Part shown: one piece after another, positions 40,480 to 53,691 of the stretch | Position numbering within the stretch: the first letter of the stretch is position 1 | How the letters are laid out: each line of letters begins with the position of its first letter | Source of the DNA: Rotaria socialis | Taxonomy: Eukaryota; Rotifera; Eurotatoria; Philodinida; Philodinidae | Direction: 5' to 3' | Assembly (NCBI GenBank): GCA_905331475.1 | Contig: CAJNYU010000180.1 | Span: 36,036 to 100,035 of the forward strand | DNA: 64,000 nucleotides | The notes under the pieces: model-generated | What the model saw: the letters and a program-made list of their open reading frames with translations, nothing else | The model's database searches: none | What the model was told of the DNA's origin: nothing | Position numbers and translations under genes: made by a program

Positions 40480-43400
40480 TGTTCAATTTGAAGAACTGCT
40501 TAAATTAAAGATCTAAAGTAGAAAGATGAGTTTATTTGTCAAAATTTAAACTAACGATATCGAATAGCAATACACTGACAAATGCACAAGTATTCTATTG
40601 ATTTATTGGGAAAAAAGTAAACAATTGAAATTCGTCTGCTTATTGGTTTAATGTGGCTTTCAAAACTAATTTGCATATACTTTGAAAGTGAGAAGAGGTC
40701 GCTGGTAGTTGTTCACTTTTAGTATTTCAAAATGTCTGGACAGATTAGTTTGAAACAATATTTGTCTTCTATTAAAAAGTCTCAATAATTTTATGATTTT
40801 TGAAATTGTAGTTTAAACATCTTTTATTGTGTCGCATGAATTCGAAAAATTGAACGTAAATTGAAATTCTTGTTTTTTCTGTAAAAATAGCACGATGAAA
40901 TTGTTAAAATGATACAATATATACTTCGCATGAACGACAATTTGAAGGATGCAATAAATCAAAGAAAAAAAGAAAAAGAAACGAGAGAATAGATCCCTAT
41001 TAAAATCTATCGGATTGATTCGTCTTTTTCTTTATTACTTTTGCATTATATTATTCTCATTTGCATTCACGAAAGAAAAAGAAAAGTACACATAATGTTG
41101 GTAAGTCCGTTACTGTTTACATTAAGTCTTGATCATTACGGATATTTTTAAGTTTTCTATTTTAATAGTCAAATTTACTAAGAGAAGAAGTAGGCGATGA
41201 AAACTAAATTCTTATATATATATTGTGTCAGATAGAAAAAGTTGATTCGATTGAAACCAGTAGAAAGTTTTCCTTTGATCTATTATTCCACCGACGTGTG
41301 TGTATATACAATATATTACATTAGTCATTTTTATGAATAAGAAATTCAATTGAAACATATTATTTTCCCATGAGACTTTGTTTTTGCTTCATCACAAGAG
41401 TAATTTCATATTTAAAAGCTACGTGTTGATTATGAGGCAATAGTTTTTCGTCGTATGCAATGTTCCGGTTAGTTCAAACTAAATCATATATTTCCTTAGC
41501 AGATAAATATTTTTATTTTATTTGATCGGATCTGTCAAATACTCCATTGGAATCTTAAATTTGATTGACGGACTTTTCCTTTTAGATAAAAAAATAAGGA
41601 ATAAATCTGCATTTTCCTCTTTTTTATCGGATCTATAGTATTGATTGTAATTGCGTTTTAGTTGATCTATCCGAGCCATTTATGACCTGAGCGTGAGAGG
41701 AGAAAAAATAGAACATCGATTAAAATCAAATAAACTAATATTATCAACGATCTTTCTTGATCGGTAGCATAAGAAAAAAAATGCAGATTTCTGCGAAGAA
41801 TAAGCAAGACTCGGCTATGAATAAGAGAAGATTGAGAAATCTTTTGTATTCACAAGAATTATTTTATCTTTTCTCGAGTCAGACTTACATTTGTTATCAG
41901 GTATGTCAACCTATAAAATATGTTGATTATTTGCAAATAGATCTTTATAGTCTTGCAAATCAATTACCTATTAACCGATTTAAAAATAGCTCGTTGAGAC
42001 ACAAAAAAACATTTCAATGAAATACTCGCGCGGAATATTTTATTAGGAGGAATTTATGATGAATCATAAAAGCACGATATTTACTAAAAATTTATTAGCA
42101 ACCGCATGTGATGCATTTTATCGATAGAATCAAGATAGATGGATACCGCTAATAAGATCGATCATTTGAGAGATATGAATCAAGAGCAGACCGCTCGAAT
42201 TCGGTTATCTCGTAAATGGATATATGAGGAATTAATCCTGCCAATTATAAAAAGAAATACTTTCCTTAGCCAATCATTGAAAAGCATAAGTCAAATGATT
42301 CATTCCATTTACCTGATGTTTAGTCATCAGGTACATATTGACTCATGAAGTTAAAGAAAGAATAAGGTGTTGTAGCGAAAAGTTTGTTTATTATTATATT
42401 CTATTCAAAATTCTGCGGGGAAAATTTAACTATCGACATTAGGTATTATTATTTTTCATTGTAACTCTGTCAATAACATCGTAGAGATAGAACTAAGTCA
42501 CATGAGAATGCGAAAGAAAACAACGTAAAATTGATGAGCCCATATATCAAAAATCACTTCTAGTCAAGCGCTATCTCTGTTTTTGCTTCGTAAATAGTCG
42601 AAAATAAATCCATATCAGAACAAACCTTTTTCGGTAACGTTAGAATTTTATTTACTACGCTTCATTGATAGAAAATCATTGGAACTCAGATCGAAATCTG
42701 CTTGTCTAAATATTTACAAAATCATAGCCGACAAATGATGAGTTTATGCGTATGTAGTGTTGATAGGAAGTAAGAGAAAGGAAGATATTTATAGATCCAT
42801 CATGAGGGCATTCTACTATCATAAGGAACATTATCGAGGATAATAATCATTGCCAGATATATCGCGGCTATACTTCGTACCAAAAATAAAATACAATAAA
42901 ACCTGGAGACTTGAAAATGCAGAGATCTATGATAGATCCTCTCACTCTAGTCAGTCAGACTTTATTTTTGTATCGATTTGACATAAACGCCCTTTTTTTG
43001 TTTTGTTTCATTTGACAGAAAGATGTATGAATTTCCATGAGAAAAAGAACCATGTCAAATGGAGGTCAATCAAACCAATAATTATTTAACGGAATTGATG
43101 ACAATAAAATCTAAATGACGAAAAAAATAGAAAGAGAGTCAAGTATAACTTTTTAACGTCAATTTATTTCTCATGTTCATGACACATTTGACATAAATGC
43201 ACACTTTTACTCATATGTATTGCTCGTTCAAGCATTCTAATTTAATAGTTCGTTGATTCAATCATTCATTTTTTCCTCTTTTTTTTCTCCCTCCCAATGA
43301 AGAAATCAGAACTTGCGTAGTTTACTGAAATTCTCAGCGATGTATATTCATCATAGAAGTTTTTTAGCGATGGATTTTTGTTCAACGATGTCCAATTAAT

Positions 43401-45792
43401 AATCTGTTTCTTGAAGAAAACTTTCTTATGTTCATGTAAATGAAGTAGTAGAGCAGAATTATTCGAATCGAACATTCGAATGACGCATACTGTACGAGAG
43501 GCGAAACATATATTCATTAAAATGAACGTATAAGGTCTCCTCTTTGTTTTTGGGTTTCATACTTAACATGATTATTGTTCGCCATTCTTCAGGTATAGTT
43601 TTAGAAAATAGTTTATGTAAAAAGAATATTATTATTTCAATAGTCGGAGAGATGCCCTTGTCCAATATAAGTCTACGAGAAAAGCAGATACTTTCCTCAA
43701 TCTATTCCATTCATCGATGGCATTTTTTCAAATTATCAGACAGATCAATAAACAACGAGATTATATTAGTGATGCCCTTATTTTACGCAAGGCTGCAAGT
43801 TACGACACCTGCTTTGTCTATAGAAAGTGTTTACGCTTGTGGTTGTATGTTTTACATCACGGAGTGATTGAACCATATCAGACAGATAATGAGAATATCG
43901 CATAAGAGCAATCGTTCTTCTCTTGGTTGTATATGGTTTTCAACAATCAAGCATAATTAATTCTCATTAATCTTGTTTGTTTCAATCGGAATTATGTTTT
44001 TGTAAATGTTGATATATATATTCGATTCTTGTACACATATTTATCTTCTGGAATAGTTATGTTAAGGATGTCAAAATATTCCGGGAATACAGCTGATAAT
44101 TGATCGTAATATACTCAGGGGTGGTTTATCTGCTTTGTTATACACATTTTTTGCCTTCTATCGTTCTAACATTCTCTTCTATGCTGTTCTCTTCCCTTAT
44201 TACATATCTGCTCTTCTTGATGGTAAGCAAGAGAGAGAAAGAGAGAGAGAGAGAGAGAATCAGTCGCATATTTTACTACTATTCTTTCACGCGATGCACG
44301 TACATACTACATGAATCTGTCAGCACAACGATATATCGTCCTCAAAATTGATTCAATTTCTATGTGATTGACACTCTGCATATGTACCTTTTTTTTCTTT
44401 CGATACACAATATAAAAAAACGAAGAAGAGAGCGAAAGGTAGGTTTTGTCTCTTTTTGAATGGATATAAATATATTTATATTGCATACATACAATCATAT
44501 GCTCTCAAAAATACACGCTTCTGAATTGATTGAAATTAAGTAAAAGTATGTAGGCGTGATGTAAGATATAGCGACAAGTTTTTAAGTTAACTTTATATAT
44601 ATATATAAATAGCGTATTACAATTTGGTTGGCATCTCATGTTGATTAGTCACAGAGGGGATACATCGTTTAATACAGCACCATAGGACAAGAAAAATTAC
44701 TGCCCGATATCCTCAAGGGGTCAATTTCATTCAAGTATAGTTTGAGATTGAGAGAAAAGCACTTAATCTACAGCTGACACAATGATGTAATTCTATTAAC
44801 TAACAACCAATTGAGTTCAATCGAACTTCTACAGTCAAATTGATAAGCAAAAGATTAAGATGAAATGTCGAAGTTCGTCTACGAGTGTTTGTCGTCTTTT
44901 CTCCTTTTTGCATAACAAAGGCTAGAAAAGTTACATCTATTGATGCCGAACATCTTATACATAATGATGACCTTGTTATGCTGTAGAGTAGTTTATGATA
45001 TTGATGCACATCCTTAGTCTTATAGTGTTAAGATACGAATAGCAATGTTCCAGATGAAGAAAAAATATCACAACATTCTCCTATTTTAATCGTAAGATAA
45101 ACTTCATTCTCTGTGTTTGTTCTGTTTGTCGGAAGACAATAGGAAATCATTTGCATTTGTTAGAATTTATTTATTTATTCTTCTTTGTTTTGATAACAAA
45201 CATAATATTTTTCATCGCAGATAGATTTATAAGCCTATGGTCATATATCTAAAAGAGTGAAGTGCTACTTGTCGTATATGTGTGTTGTTCTTTCTTATGC
45301 AATAGGAAATTGTAGTATCAATAGTTCTCTTTTTTTATGAATTAATTACATATCATATGGATCTATTAGAACTTCTTTTTCTGATATATATATATATATG
45401 TCTTGTAATTATTATAATGTGATCTGTATTCTTTTCTTTCGTAACTCCAACATTTCGCATCATGATTAACCATGAAAAAGCTATTAGAGTGGCCGTGCAA
45501 AATAGTACGGTTTCGTTTTATTTCGATGCGGAGGAAGGCTAGGGCTTAGTGGTGTTTAATACGTATCTTTATCAGTTTTTCGATATGATCATAGGTGTAG
45601 AAATGCAGCGATCGGATATATCATATTGACAGGTCACTGGAAATTGTAGGAGAAAAAGAGAAGGACGTGCGAAAAAAAAAACTTTCCGTGATTGAATATT
45701 TAAAGTGAACATTGATGTAGAAATAAGAGTTATAAATGTGTATGCAATTCGATTTAATTATTTTAGTTTTAGTTCGAAAGAAATTCTCTAAG
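40480..45792. other. Gene-free divergent interval, 5.3 kb
   Basis: Lies between the beta-adaptin start (minus) and the first antistasin gene (plus), so it should contain both promoters. Open frames at 41757-42020, 42139-42348, 43266-43905 and 44100-44498 have no domain, no splice partner and AT-driven composition. It contains a (GA)n run at 44230-44259 and a short (TA)n run at about 45384-45399. No RNA gene recognised. Confidence 0.5.
44230..44259. repeat. (GA)n microsatellite
   Basis: GA dinucleotides with one AAA interruption, about 15 units. Confidence 0.95.
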
Positions 45793-47878
45793 ATGAATTC
45801 GGCTACTCGAAGTTCACTTGTATTATTTTTGCTGCTTATTGTTTTAATCAATGCTGATATTGCGCCATTGGATACGAAATACGATGAGCAGTGTCAGGTA
45901 AAGAAGGGCGATTGAATTTTTCTTCTTCAAAAATTACATAATTTCTTTGAATAGTCTCTTCATTGTAATACATCGACTGAGATCTGTCGTTTGAATCCAA
46001 AATGTGATGGAAGTCAAAATGATCTATTACTAAAATGTGTTTATTGTGCTTTAAAAAATCAGTCGACATTCTTTTCTCAACAATTACCGTTAGCTCCGCG
46101 TCTATTGGCTAAGTCAGGTGAGTCAAAGCTGAATACTCAAAATGGCAATTTAAAATCGAATTCAACATCGAAAGGTTCGCCTTACGATGAATATTACGAA
46201 TATGACGAAGATGACCCATTAGATAAAAATGAATTTGTTGATGCAGATGATTATACGAATGAATATGCTGAACCATACGATCCAATCATGAATCGATCAC
46301 AAACCATACGTAAATCAGGCATTTGTCCGAAACTAGTACTAACCGATGTTAAATGTGACACAGAAAAAATTATTCAACCTGATTGTCGATTCGATACTGA
46401 TTGTCCGGGCGAACTGAAGTGTTGTGAAGCTCCATGTGGAAAACGCGTTTGCAAAACATCCATTAAAAGTAAGTAGACATGGAAAAAGTTCAACGTCTTG
46501 TTTCGTATACAAGCTCGTCTATGATGAGATGATGAGAGAAAGTTTATTTAGCAAGATTATTTGATTATACTTGACATAAATGGCTACTTAGAACGTCGTG
46601 TAGTCTTGTTACGCACGTTTGAATTAAATTATCTAATTCGATTGACATCGTACTTGTTCGAAGGACTACGTTAATAAATGTAGAGATACAAAAATCCAAG
46701 TCGACGTGAAAAGAACAAATAAGATTCTAGTATTTATTTCTATGTAATTATTTTTCAAAATGAAATCACTATAAAAAGTTTTTAATGTAATTTCGATAGT
46801 TTACGCATTGAAATCTAATAGACAGATCTTATTAAAAGAGCAAGTTAGAAGCTTTTTCGTGGCTGATAAAATCGAATCAAATTATCAATTCGAAATTCAT
46901 GGAGAAAGAAAAAAAACTTTCCTTATTTTCATGCTCATTTAATCCTCTTTTTCTTTGCTAAGAAAGATGTTCATTATATAGCGAACGGTTCAATAGAAGT
47001 GTTTATTAGGCTAGTTTAATCACCGTATGGAATAAGTTCTCGCTAACAAAAAAAATTTAATTAGTATGTTAACATTGAACTAGGCTTACTTAATGTTCAA
47101 AATTTTAGAGACAGTAAGCCTAAGAAAGCTGCTTAGTTTTTGAAAAATGACGCTACCTATAAATAGTCATTGGTAGTCTAATATTTATATCAAAGATCTT
47201 GATTAGTTTTCTGTAACAGTGAGAAACTCAATGTAAAATCATTATTTTCTTTTAGCAAAAGTATCAGTATGTCCAACATCATTTCAATGTACTCTTAATT
47301 GTCCTCTTGGCTATCGAACTGATTCAAATGGTTGTCTTAAATGCGAATGTCAATCGTGTCCATCAATGGAACAATGTAATAAAAATTGTCCTAGTGGCTA
47401 TTTAAAAGATCTATTCGGTTGTGACGTATGCGAATGTAATGATCGATGTCCACCATTCTTGTGCACAATTCTTTGTCCGTCTGGTGTTGGTTTTGCACAA
47501 TCGGAAAATGGTTGTCCATTATGTCAATGTGCGATATCAAGGTCTAAGCCAATTGAACACACATCCTCATGTCAAGTAAATAAGAAAAAGAAGTTTTTTT
47601 TTCTTCTTTGTCCTATTTAATTTTGTTAATTAGGAAGGTGTTCATTGTCCACCAGGCTTCCGGTGTCTAACTGACGCACACAGCGTGCCAATGTGCCAAG
47701 CAGGTATTTCCGCCTCAAGTATTTTGCTAACCGAATATATAGAGAGTTGTTAAGTCTAGTAGTATATAAGACATCGGTTCCATTTTTTTCTACTTCCTCT
47801 CTTCAAGTTATCATTGTTCAATGCAACAAAACTTCAAGCAACGTTAATAAAAAAAACAAGAAAGAACATTGCTATTGA
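45793..47878 (+). CDS. Secreted WAP/antistasin-module protein
   Basis: Likely a secreted Cys-rich protein of protease-inhibitor type; the target is unknown. Exons: 45793-45897, 45955-46468, 47256-47575, 47634-47703, 47808-47878; phases agree, about 359 residues. A signal peptide (LVLFLLLIVLINA) is followed by a Cys-rich segment and an acidic Asp/Glu/Tyr-rich linker (YYEYDEDDPLD). Next comes a WAP four-disulfide-like motif (CPKL ... DTDCPGELKCCEAPCGKRVC). Exon 3 encodes three antistasin-type modules of the pattern C-x4-C-x3-C-x2-G-...-GC-x2-C-x-C (for example NCPLGYRTDSNGCLKCEC), followed by a short Cys-containing segment (CPPGFRCLTD). The last exon adds a basic tail. It sits 0.5 kb upstream of a second antistasin gene in the same orientation, which suggests tandem origin. 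The final exon is the least certain part. Confidence 0.78.
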
Positions 47879-48411
47879 ATCATAAGCAAATAATCGATTT
47901 TTTTTTACATTCGTAAGACGACAAAAATATTATGATATTATTTGACTAGCTGAAAACATTTTGATTATTAGTTGGAGTCTCTGAATGATTTATTTTTCAT
48001 AAAAAACATCTTGATCGAAGTATACTGTGTTCTTTCCTTTTTCTATTATTTTTTGTCCTTTTACTTACGGTACACCTTTAAAAGGCAGACATTTTTCTTT
48101 TCTGTTTTATGATACTTAGCCGTAGAGAACAAAAAAGAAGAAAAAAAAAGAGAATGAACTATGCATTGCCTGCTGATGTAATAACATAATGGGGAAGAAA
48201 GAGAGAGCAAAAAAAACGGAGAAAAAAGAATACCGTCAAGTAGCCTTTTGCAATTTTTTCTACCCTGCATCCTCCGCCAGAGTGCGCATTGGGCCATTTT
48301 ATTGCAGCGTCGCATCGCATTCCTCGTCAACAACGATTATATTTTTTTTGCGCTCATTCTCTCGTTTTTTATACAGTAAAAAGCATAATACGTGCTGTTT
48401 GCAACTTTTCA

Positions 48412-50721
48412 ATGAATAAATTTACGAAATTTATTTCGACGAGCTTACTGCTCTGCCTTATCATATGCCAGGTTTACAGTGACTCAGAACCAGTAGCCGA
48501 TGGTTAGAAAAGAAGCCCAATTTTTTAACGTTAATTCTATTGATTTGTTTTCAAATATTTATTTTAGTACCAATAGATAATACTGATTGTCAAAGTGATT
48601 TGGCAACCAATTGCGACCTACAATGTTCAAATGGAAATTATTTACTTGATGCTAGTGGATGTCCTACATGCGCATGTGCATCCAACGAAGGCAAACAATT
48701 AACATCGTGTCCAGAAATAAAATGCCGCGCAAATTGTGGTGACTCTGGTTATCAATTAGATGAAAACGGTTGTCAGACATGTAAATGTGCAAAGAAAGAA
48801 AGTGTACAATGTTCAAGAGTTATGTGCCGTATGTTTTGTCAAAATGGATTTAAACGTGATGAAAACGGATGCGAATATTGCGCATGTAATGAATCACCAG
48901 AAGCATGTCCATTGATGAAATGTTCCAGCGTGTGTAAAAATGGTTTTCGAAAAGATTATAGTGGTATGATGCATTCATATCTATTTAATTAAATATTCTA
49001 TGAACATTTCTCTGCATTAAAGGTTGCCAAACTTGCGACTGTAATTATGAACAAGAAAAACCTCAAGATAACTGTACACCAGTAGAATGTGATTTACGAT
49101 GTAAATATGGCTTTCAACGTGATCAATCTGGATGTAAGATATGTGCTTGTAATCGCTGTCCAATGCGAAGCTGCCGCATGTTCTGCATGTATGGTTTTCG
49201 ACGAAATGAAGACGGATGCGACGTTTGCGAATGTGATTGGACGCCTGTTTCAGAAAAAATTCAATGTAGCGAAGTAAGATTTTAGTAATTACTTATCTTC
49301 TCCTATGCAATATCTTGATACTAAATAAATAGTATGAATAGAGGCTTAAATTTTAGTTAAATCGATTTGTTTTTAATGGCTCTATCCAAAGACAAGAGTG
49401 TGACCCTGAATTTTCATTTCGAATTTATAGGCTGATTACAATCGAGCTTTCAAAAGAAAAAAAAACAAATTTCAGGGACTAGATTAGAAATATCTGTAGA
49501 TAGAATGTAGGTCTCTAATTATGCCACAGAAAGCTTTAAGCATTGTTTACTTGCCGGAAGATCTTTGATAGACTATTGTAGCAGCGGAGTGTACGCGCCA
49601 TATACCCGTGTACCGAGACTAAAACGTCCTTTGGTATATTATTCAAAAGTCATCCAGCTGATAACTGCCAGAATACACAGACATCTTGAACTTAACATAT
49701 TTACTAGAAATATTATTATGATTTTTTTTTCTTCTGAAATAGAGAATTCCATGTCCAGATCAACGTGTTTGCAATATGCAATTGAGATTATGTGAAAAGG
49801 GTAAATGTTCAAAAAAAAATTTTATTTTTTTTCTAATAAATAATTTGTTTGTTTAGTCGATCCAGACAATGTTAATTGGTTTCTGTATGATTTTGAAATT
49901 CAAAGTGATATCTTTAATGATCGCATGTTTGTTCAAACATTTAAGAGGTAATAAACTTATTTATTTTTTATATTGAAAGTTATTTATTTTTTGATTTAGT
50001 GGTTTCATTAGTAATGTTGCAAAGAGATATGGTTTAGAACCAGCACAAATATCTGTTTCTTCCGTTGAACAACACGGTTTAACATCATTTCAAATCATGC
50101 CATTTTATGCTGAAAATATCGAAGATTTTCAAAACAAAATGGATCAAATTGATGCTGATGTAAAGAACAAAATTCTTAAAATAAAATTGAAAATTTATTT
50201 TTTTTATTTTTCTTTAGTTGAATTCTCATGATTTCCGTTCAGTTTTACCAGGCGTCGTACAAGTCATCGACGACAATGATCATAAACACCCGAATAAATC
50301 TACTTTTGGTGTATTCTGTGGAAAATTGAAACATTTCCTACGTATGAGCATCAGATCTTTGATTATTATGCTCATTTTTCTACTTATTGCTACTGGATTT
50401 ATCGTTTTCATTATGCGTCTCAATGTAAGTTTTTTTCTTCATCTTATTAGATTCATAAAAAACTAATTCCGTATAGGCTTGCCGTCGACACTTCAACAAC
50501 TCGAATCGTTCGGATGTAAGTGAAAACTTCTTACGATAGACAAACAAAATAATCTATTGATTTTATTTCAGTCAAAATCACCTATTTACGATTCAAGCTA
50601 TCATCCAGCACCAACAGAAGACGAACTTTATCATGCTGTAAAAGGTGATGATGGCGCAACATATGTTGCCGTTGACACACATGACAAAAATCTATCGAAA
50701 GACAAACAAGTTTACGTTTAA
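48412..50721 (+). CDS. Type I membrane protein with six antistasin modules
   Basis: Exons: 48412-48502, 48568-48963, 49023-49273, 49743-49800, 49857-49947, 50000-50159, 50218-50424, 50477-50515, 50572-50721; phases agree, 480 residues. A signal peptide (TSLLLCLIICQVYS) leads to six antistasin-type modules (for example CRMFCQNGFKRDENGCEYCA and CDLRCKYGFQRDQSGCKICA). A Cys-poor globular stretch of about 110 residues follows (NWFLYDFEIQSDIF ... GVVQVIDDN), resembling a compact alpha/beta juxtamembrane domain (SEA-like by inference only). One membrane span (SLIIMLIFLLIATGFIVFIM) then leads to a cytoplasmic tail of about 65 residues with several Tyr (PIYDSSYHP, ATYVAVD). Antistasin modules usually inhibit serine proteases. 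A membrane-tethered form could be a surface inhibitor or receptor. No exact orthologue recognised. Confidence 0.82.
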
Positions 50722-50971
50722 TTCACACAAAAAACAATACAATAACTTTTGATATATTTTTTATTCGTATCTCAATTTTCGATATAAGAAAAAAATCTTC
50801 TTTCTAACTGGCCCTCACGATTTCGATTAATATGACTTAGAAGGTGATGCTCGCTTTCCCTCTGCTGTTAAATGTTTCTCTCTTATGTAAAATTCATTTC
50901 TGTTCACAATCTCATTTATCGTGTATACATATTTGTCCAAAGAGTATACACCGTGGAAAATCCTGGACAGT

Positions 50972-50992
50972 TCTCTCTCTCTCTCTCTCTCT
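50972..50992. repeat. (CT)n microsatellite
   Basis: About 10 CT units downstream of the membrane antistasin gene. Confidence 0.95.
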
Positions 50993-52799
50993 ACTGTATT
51001 ATGTTTGTTTCATGTCGTCATGTTTTCTTTTTCATATCAAAATATACGTGATTTTCATTAGTATGAAATTAAAGTGGTTTCTGTTTAAAGATGACTATGA
51101 AAATTCTAGTGTTTTTCATCTTCTAAAGTAAATATAAAAGAAAAAAAAATGTGCGATGATTGCTCTGAGTCATAGTCACAGAAAAAAAGAGAGGCATTCA
51201 TTTGATAATTTTGTTAATTAGAAAGAGAAAAAAACTCGGAACGTCTATTTTTTAAAGCGAATAATTTCCTACACACATATGTTTTAATTGAGTTATATAG
51301 GTAACGTAGAGGTGCATTGATACATTATGTTTAATTCGAAAAAAATATATCACATTGAAAAGTCGTTTTGAGTTTGATAATGAGAAAAAAATAGCAGACA
51401 CTTAGATTGTCAAGTGACTTATATATTAAACAAAAGTGAAAGAAACTGGGCTTCTAGTCTTGTTATTACTTAACCTGATGATTCATATTTTTTATATGAA
51501 AATAAAAATAGATTTGTCATTAATTTATTTTCAATTAAAGTTCGATGAAGTAGATAAGTAGTACTGAATGGTCTTTTCTTTTCCGTAGATAATATTAAAA
51601 AAGTGTTCTTTATAGCTTTTCTTCCCTGAAGCGTGGTTTTGACATCTGCAATCTTATAATTAGATGGATCTACATCAATATAATTGCGTATCAAAGTTGG
51701 AAAAAGTCTTCGTCATATTGCATGCAAAGAGTAGAAATGTCGAAATCAATTCATGCGTTATTCGATGAAATCTGTCACTGTATGCAGACATGAAAAATAT
51801 AAACGCACAACATTTATGATTCATTAATTTTCGAGCCTACAAGCTTTATCAGATGAAAAGAAGGATAATTCCCAGTAAAATAAATACCGCACCCACTTAC
51901 ACAAATATCATTATAGGTCTTTCATTTATAATCGCATCACAATGTGGATGTGGCATGATAATTGTGTCTATACAATTTAGTTAAAGAAATCACCAAAGCA
52001 CACGAAACAGTGGATGACAATACATAGATGATTTCTGTAGGAAAGGAATTTGTAGAACACGTTTCTCTGAAAATCAAAACTTCAAGTATCTGAACTGTAC
52101 TACTCTACTTTATGGGTGAAAGTTCTTACCATGAATGATATTAGCTGGATGTTTCAAAGCCATTAAATAGCATTCAAGTTACAAAAATAATCTCCAATGA
52201 ACAAGAAAAACAACTTTATTGCGTGCGTTAAATTACTTTCGTTTCATCATAAAAAAAGCTATAGAGTTTTTGAGAGAATACTAAATGTCCTTGAGAAAGG
52301 AAATATTTCAAATGAAGGATATTTATTAAAAACATGTTTTCACTCTCTCAACATATAATGCTTCTAAATACTCGAAGAATCCTACTAAAGTAGAATATGA
52401 AATCTTTCAAGCACATCTTCATCTGTTCAGCGCAAAAACTCTCCTCAGTAATGAAAAGCAGATTTTATTTCAACTGCTTCTGATAGGTTCTTTTTGTTGG
52501 TACCGCTAAGACATTCACAAGGTTACTATAACATGTCCTATTTCTTCACTCACAGCCAGTACAGTAACAGCTGATTGTTATAAACATTCACCGTAAATTG
52601 TCTTTAGACTATTTGTTACAATTCAGTTAATCAAATTCGTATATCACTATAGAAAGATTAACCGTAGAATTTCTGGACTCTACTTGTGAAGTATTATGAA
52701 AACGTTGTTTTTTTTTATTGTTTGATTACTGTTTGCCTTTCACGATTTCAGCGCTATTCTATTACAGCAATGCTTTTTTCTAGTGCGCTGAAAGATAAA

Positions 52800-53407
52800 T
52801 AAATTGGTTGGCCATCAAAAGGTCGAAAGGAAAAATGTCGAAAAATATATATTGTTGTGGAAAATGATCGAAAAGAGTGTTCCCGAATTCTGACTTGAGA
52901 GAAGTATGTTTCATTGTGTACGTTAATACTAACATATGATAATCGAAATATATTCATTTGCTATTAGCAATTATTTTCCTTTTTGTGAATTAATAAATGA
53001 AATAGTGGGTGACTTTGATTGAGTTTCATCTTCTGAAGATGCGACAGCTGTAGCCATAATGGTAGAATTTTAGTTATATATTTACTCTTTTGTAGGAATT
53101 GTTCACTTAATCTATTATCAAGTATTAATCATCACTGTTACAAGAGGTGCAAAATCTAGACTAGTAGAATTATTTGTGTTTAGAGTCATCATTTACTGTA
53201 GACATCGCTATTTCGTTTATTTCGAGTTTTGACATCTTTTGTGGCAAAATATATTCTTCGACATTTTTTCCCGTTCTACAAGGCTTTTCGACATTATTCC
53301 GTTTCGATATTTTTCCCCTTCGACATTTTTCTTTTCGACATTTTTCCCCTTCGACATTTTTCCTTTTGACATTTTTCTTTCAACCTCCCTACGGCACACC
53401 AATAAAT
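52800..53407. mobile_element. Inverted-repeat element with TTCGACATTTTTCC minisatellite arm
   Basis: The left end reads AAATTGGTTGGCC...AGGTCGAAAGGAAAAATGTCG. The right end, read in complement, is TTATTGGTGTGCC...AGGTTGAAAGAAAAATGTC, an imperfect terminal inverted repeat. The right arm (about 53256-53390) is expanded into about seven diverged tandem units of roughly 17-20 bases with the core TTCGACATTTTTCC. It has no coding capacity. Confidence 0.6.
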
Positions 53408-53691
53408 TAAGTGAGCTCATAGAATGAATGCCTATCATAATTATAAATGTAATGTTTCATCCGAACATTAAATTCGAACTCTGTTGAAAGAAAATAATCT
53501 TGATAAATAAAACTTTTCCCTAAGACCAGCATAGATCTAAGATTCCGTGTACACGCAGTGATGGCATGCGAAAGCCTAATATTTGCGATGTAAATTTCAT
53601 GTTATGCAAGTGGCAAAAGAAAAAATGTTTTTTTTACATTCTATAGCTTGAAACATTTTTACCTGAGCAATCACTTTCACGACACAACAAC

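Larger units (their letters stand above)
50722..53691. other. Intergenic region, 3 kb
   Basis: No gene recognised. Contains the CT run and the inverted-repeat element at about 52800-53407. Open frames at 50844-51131, 51470-51694 and 52754-52957 show no domains. Confidence 0.5.

Noticed and set aside
43266..43905. Several open frames on both strands in the 5.3-kb gene-free interval
   Set aside because: No domain, no splice partners, overlapping frames on opposite strands with AT-driven codon use.
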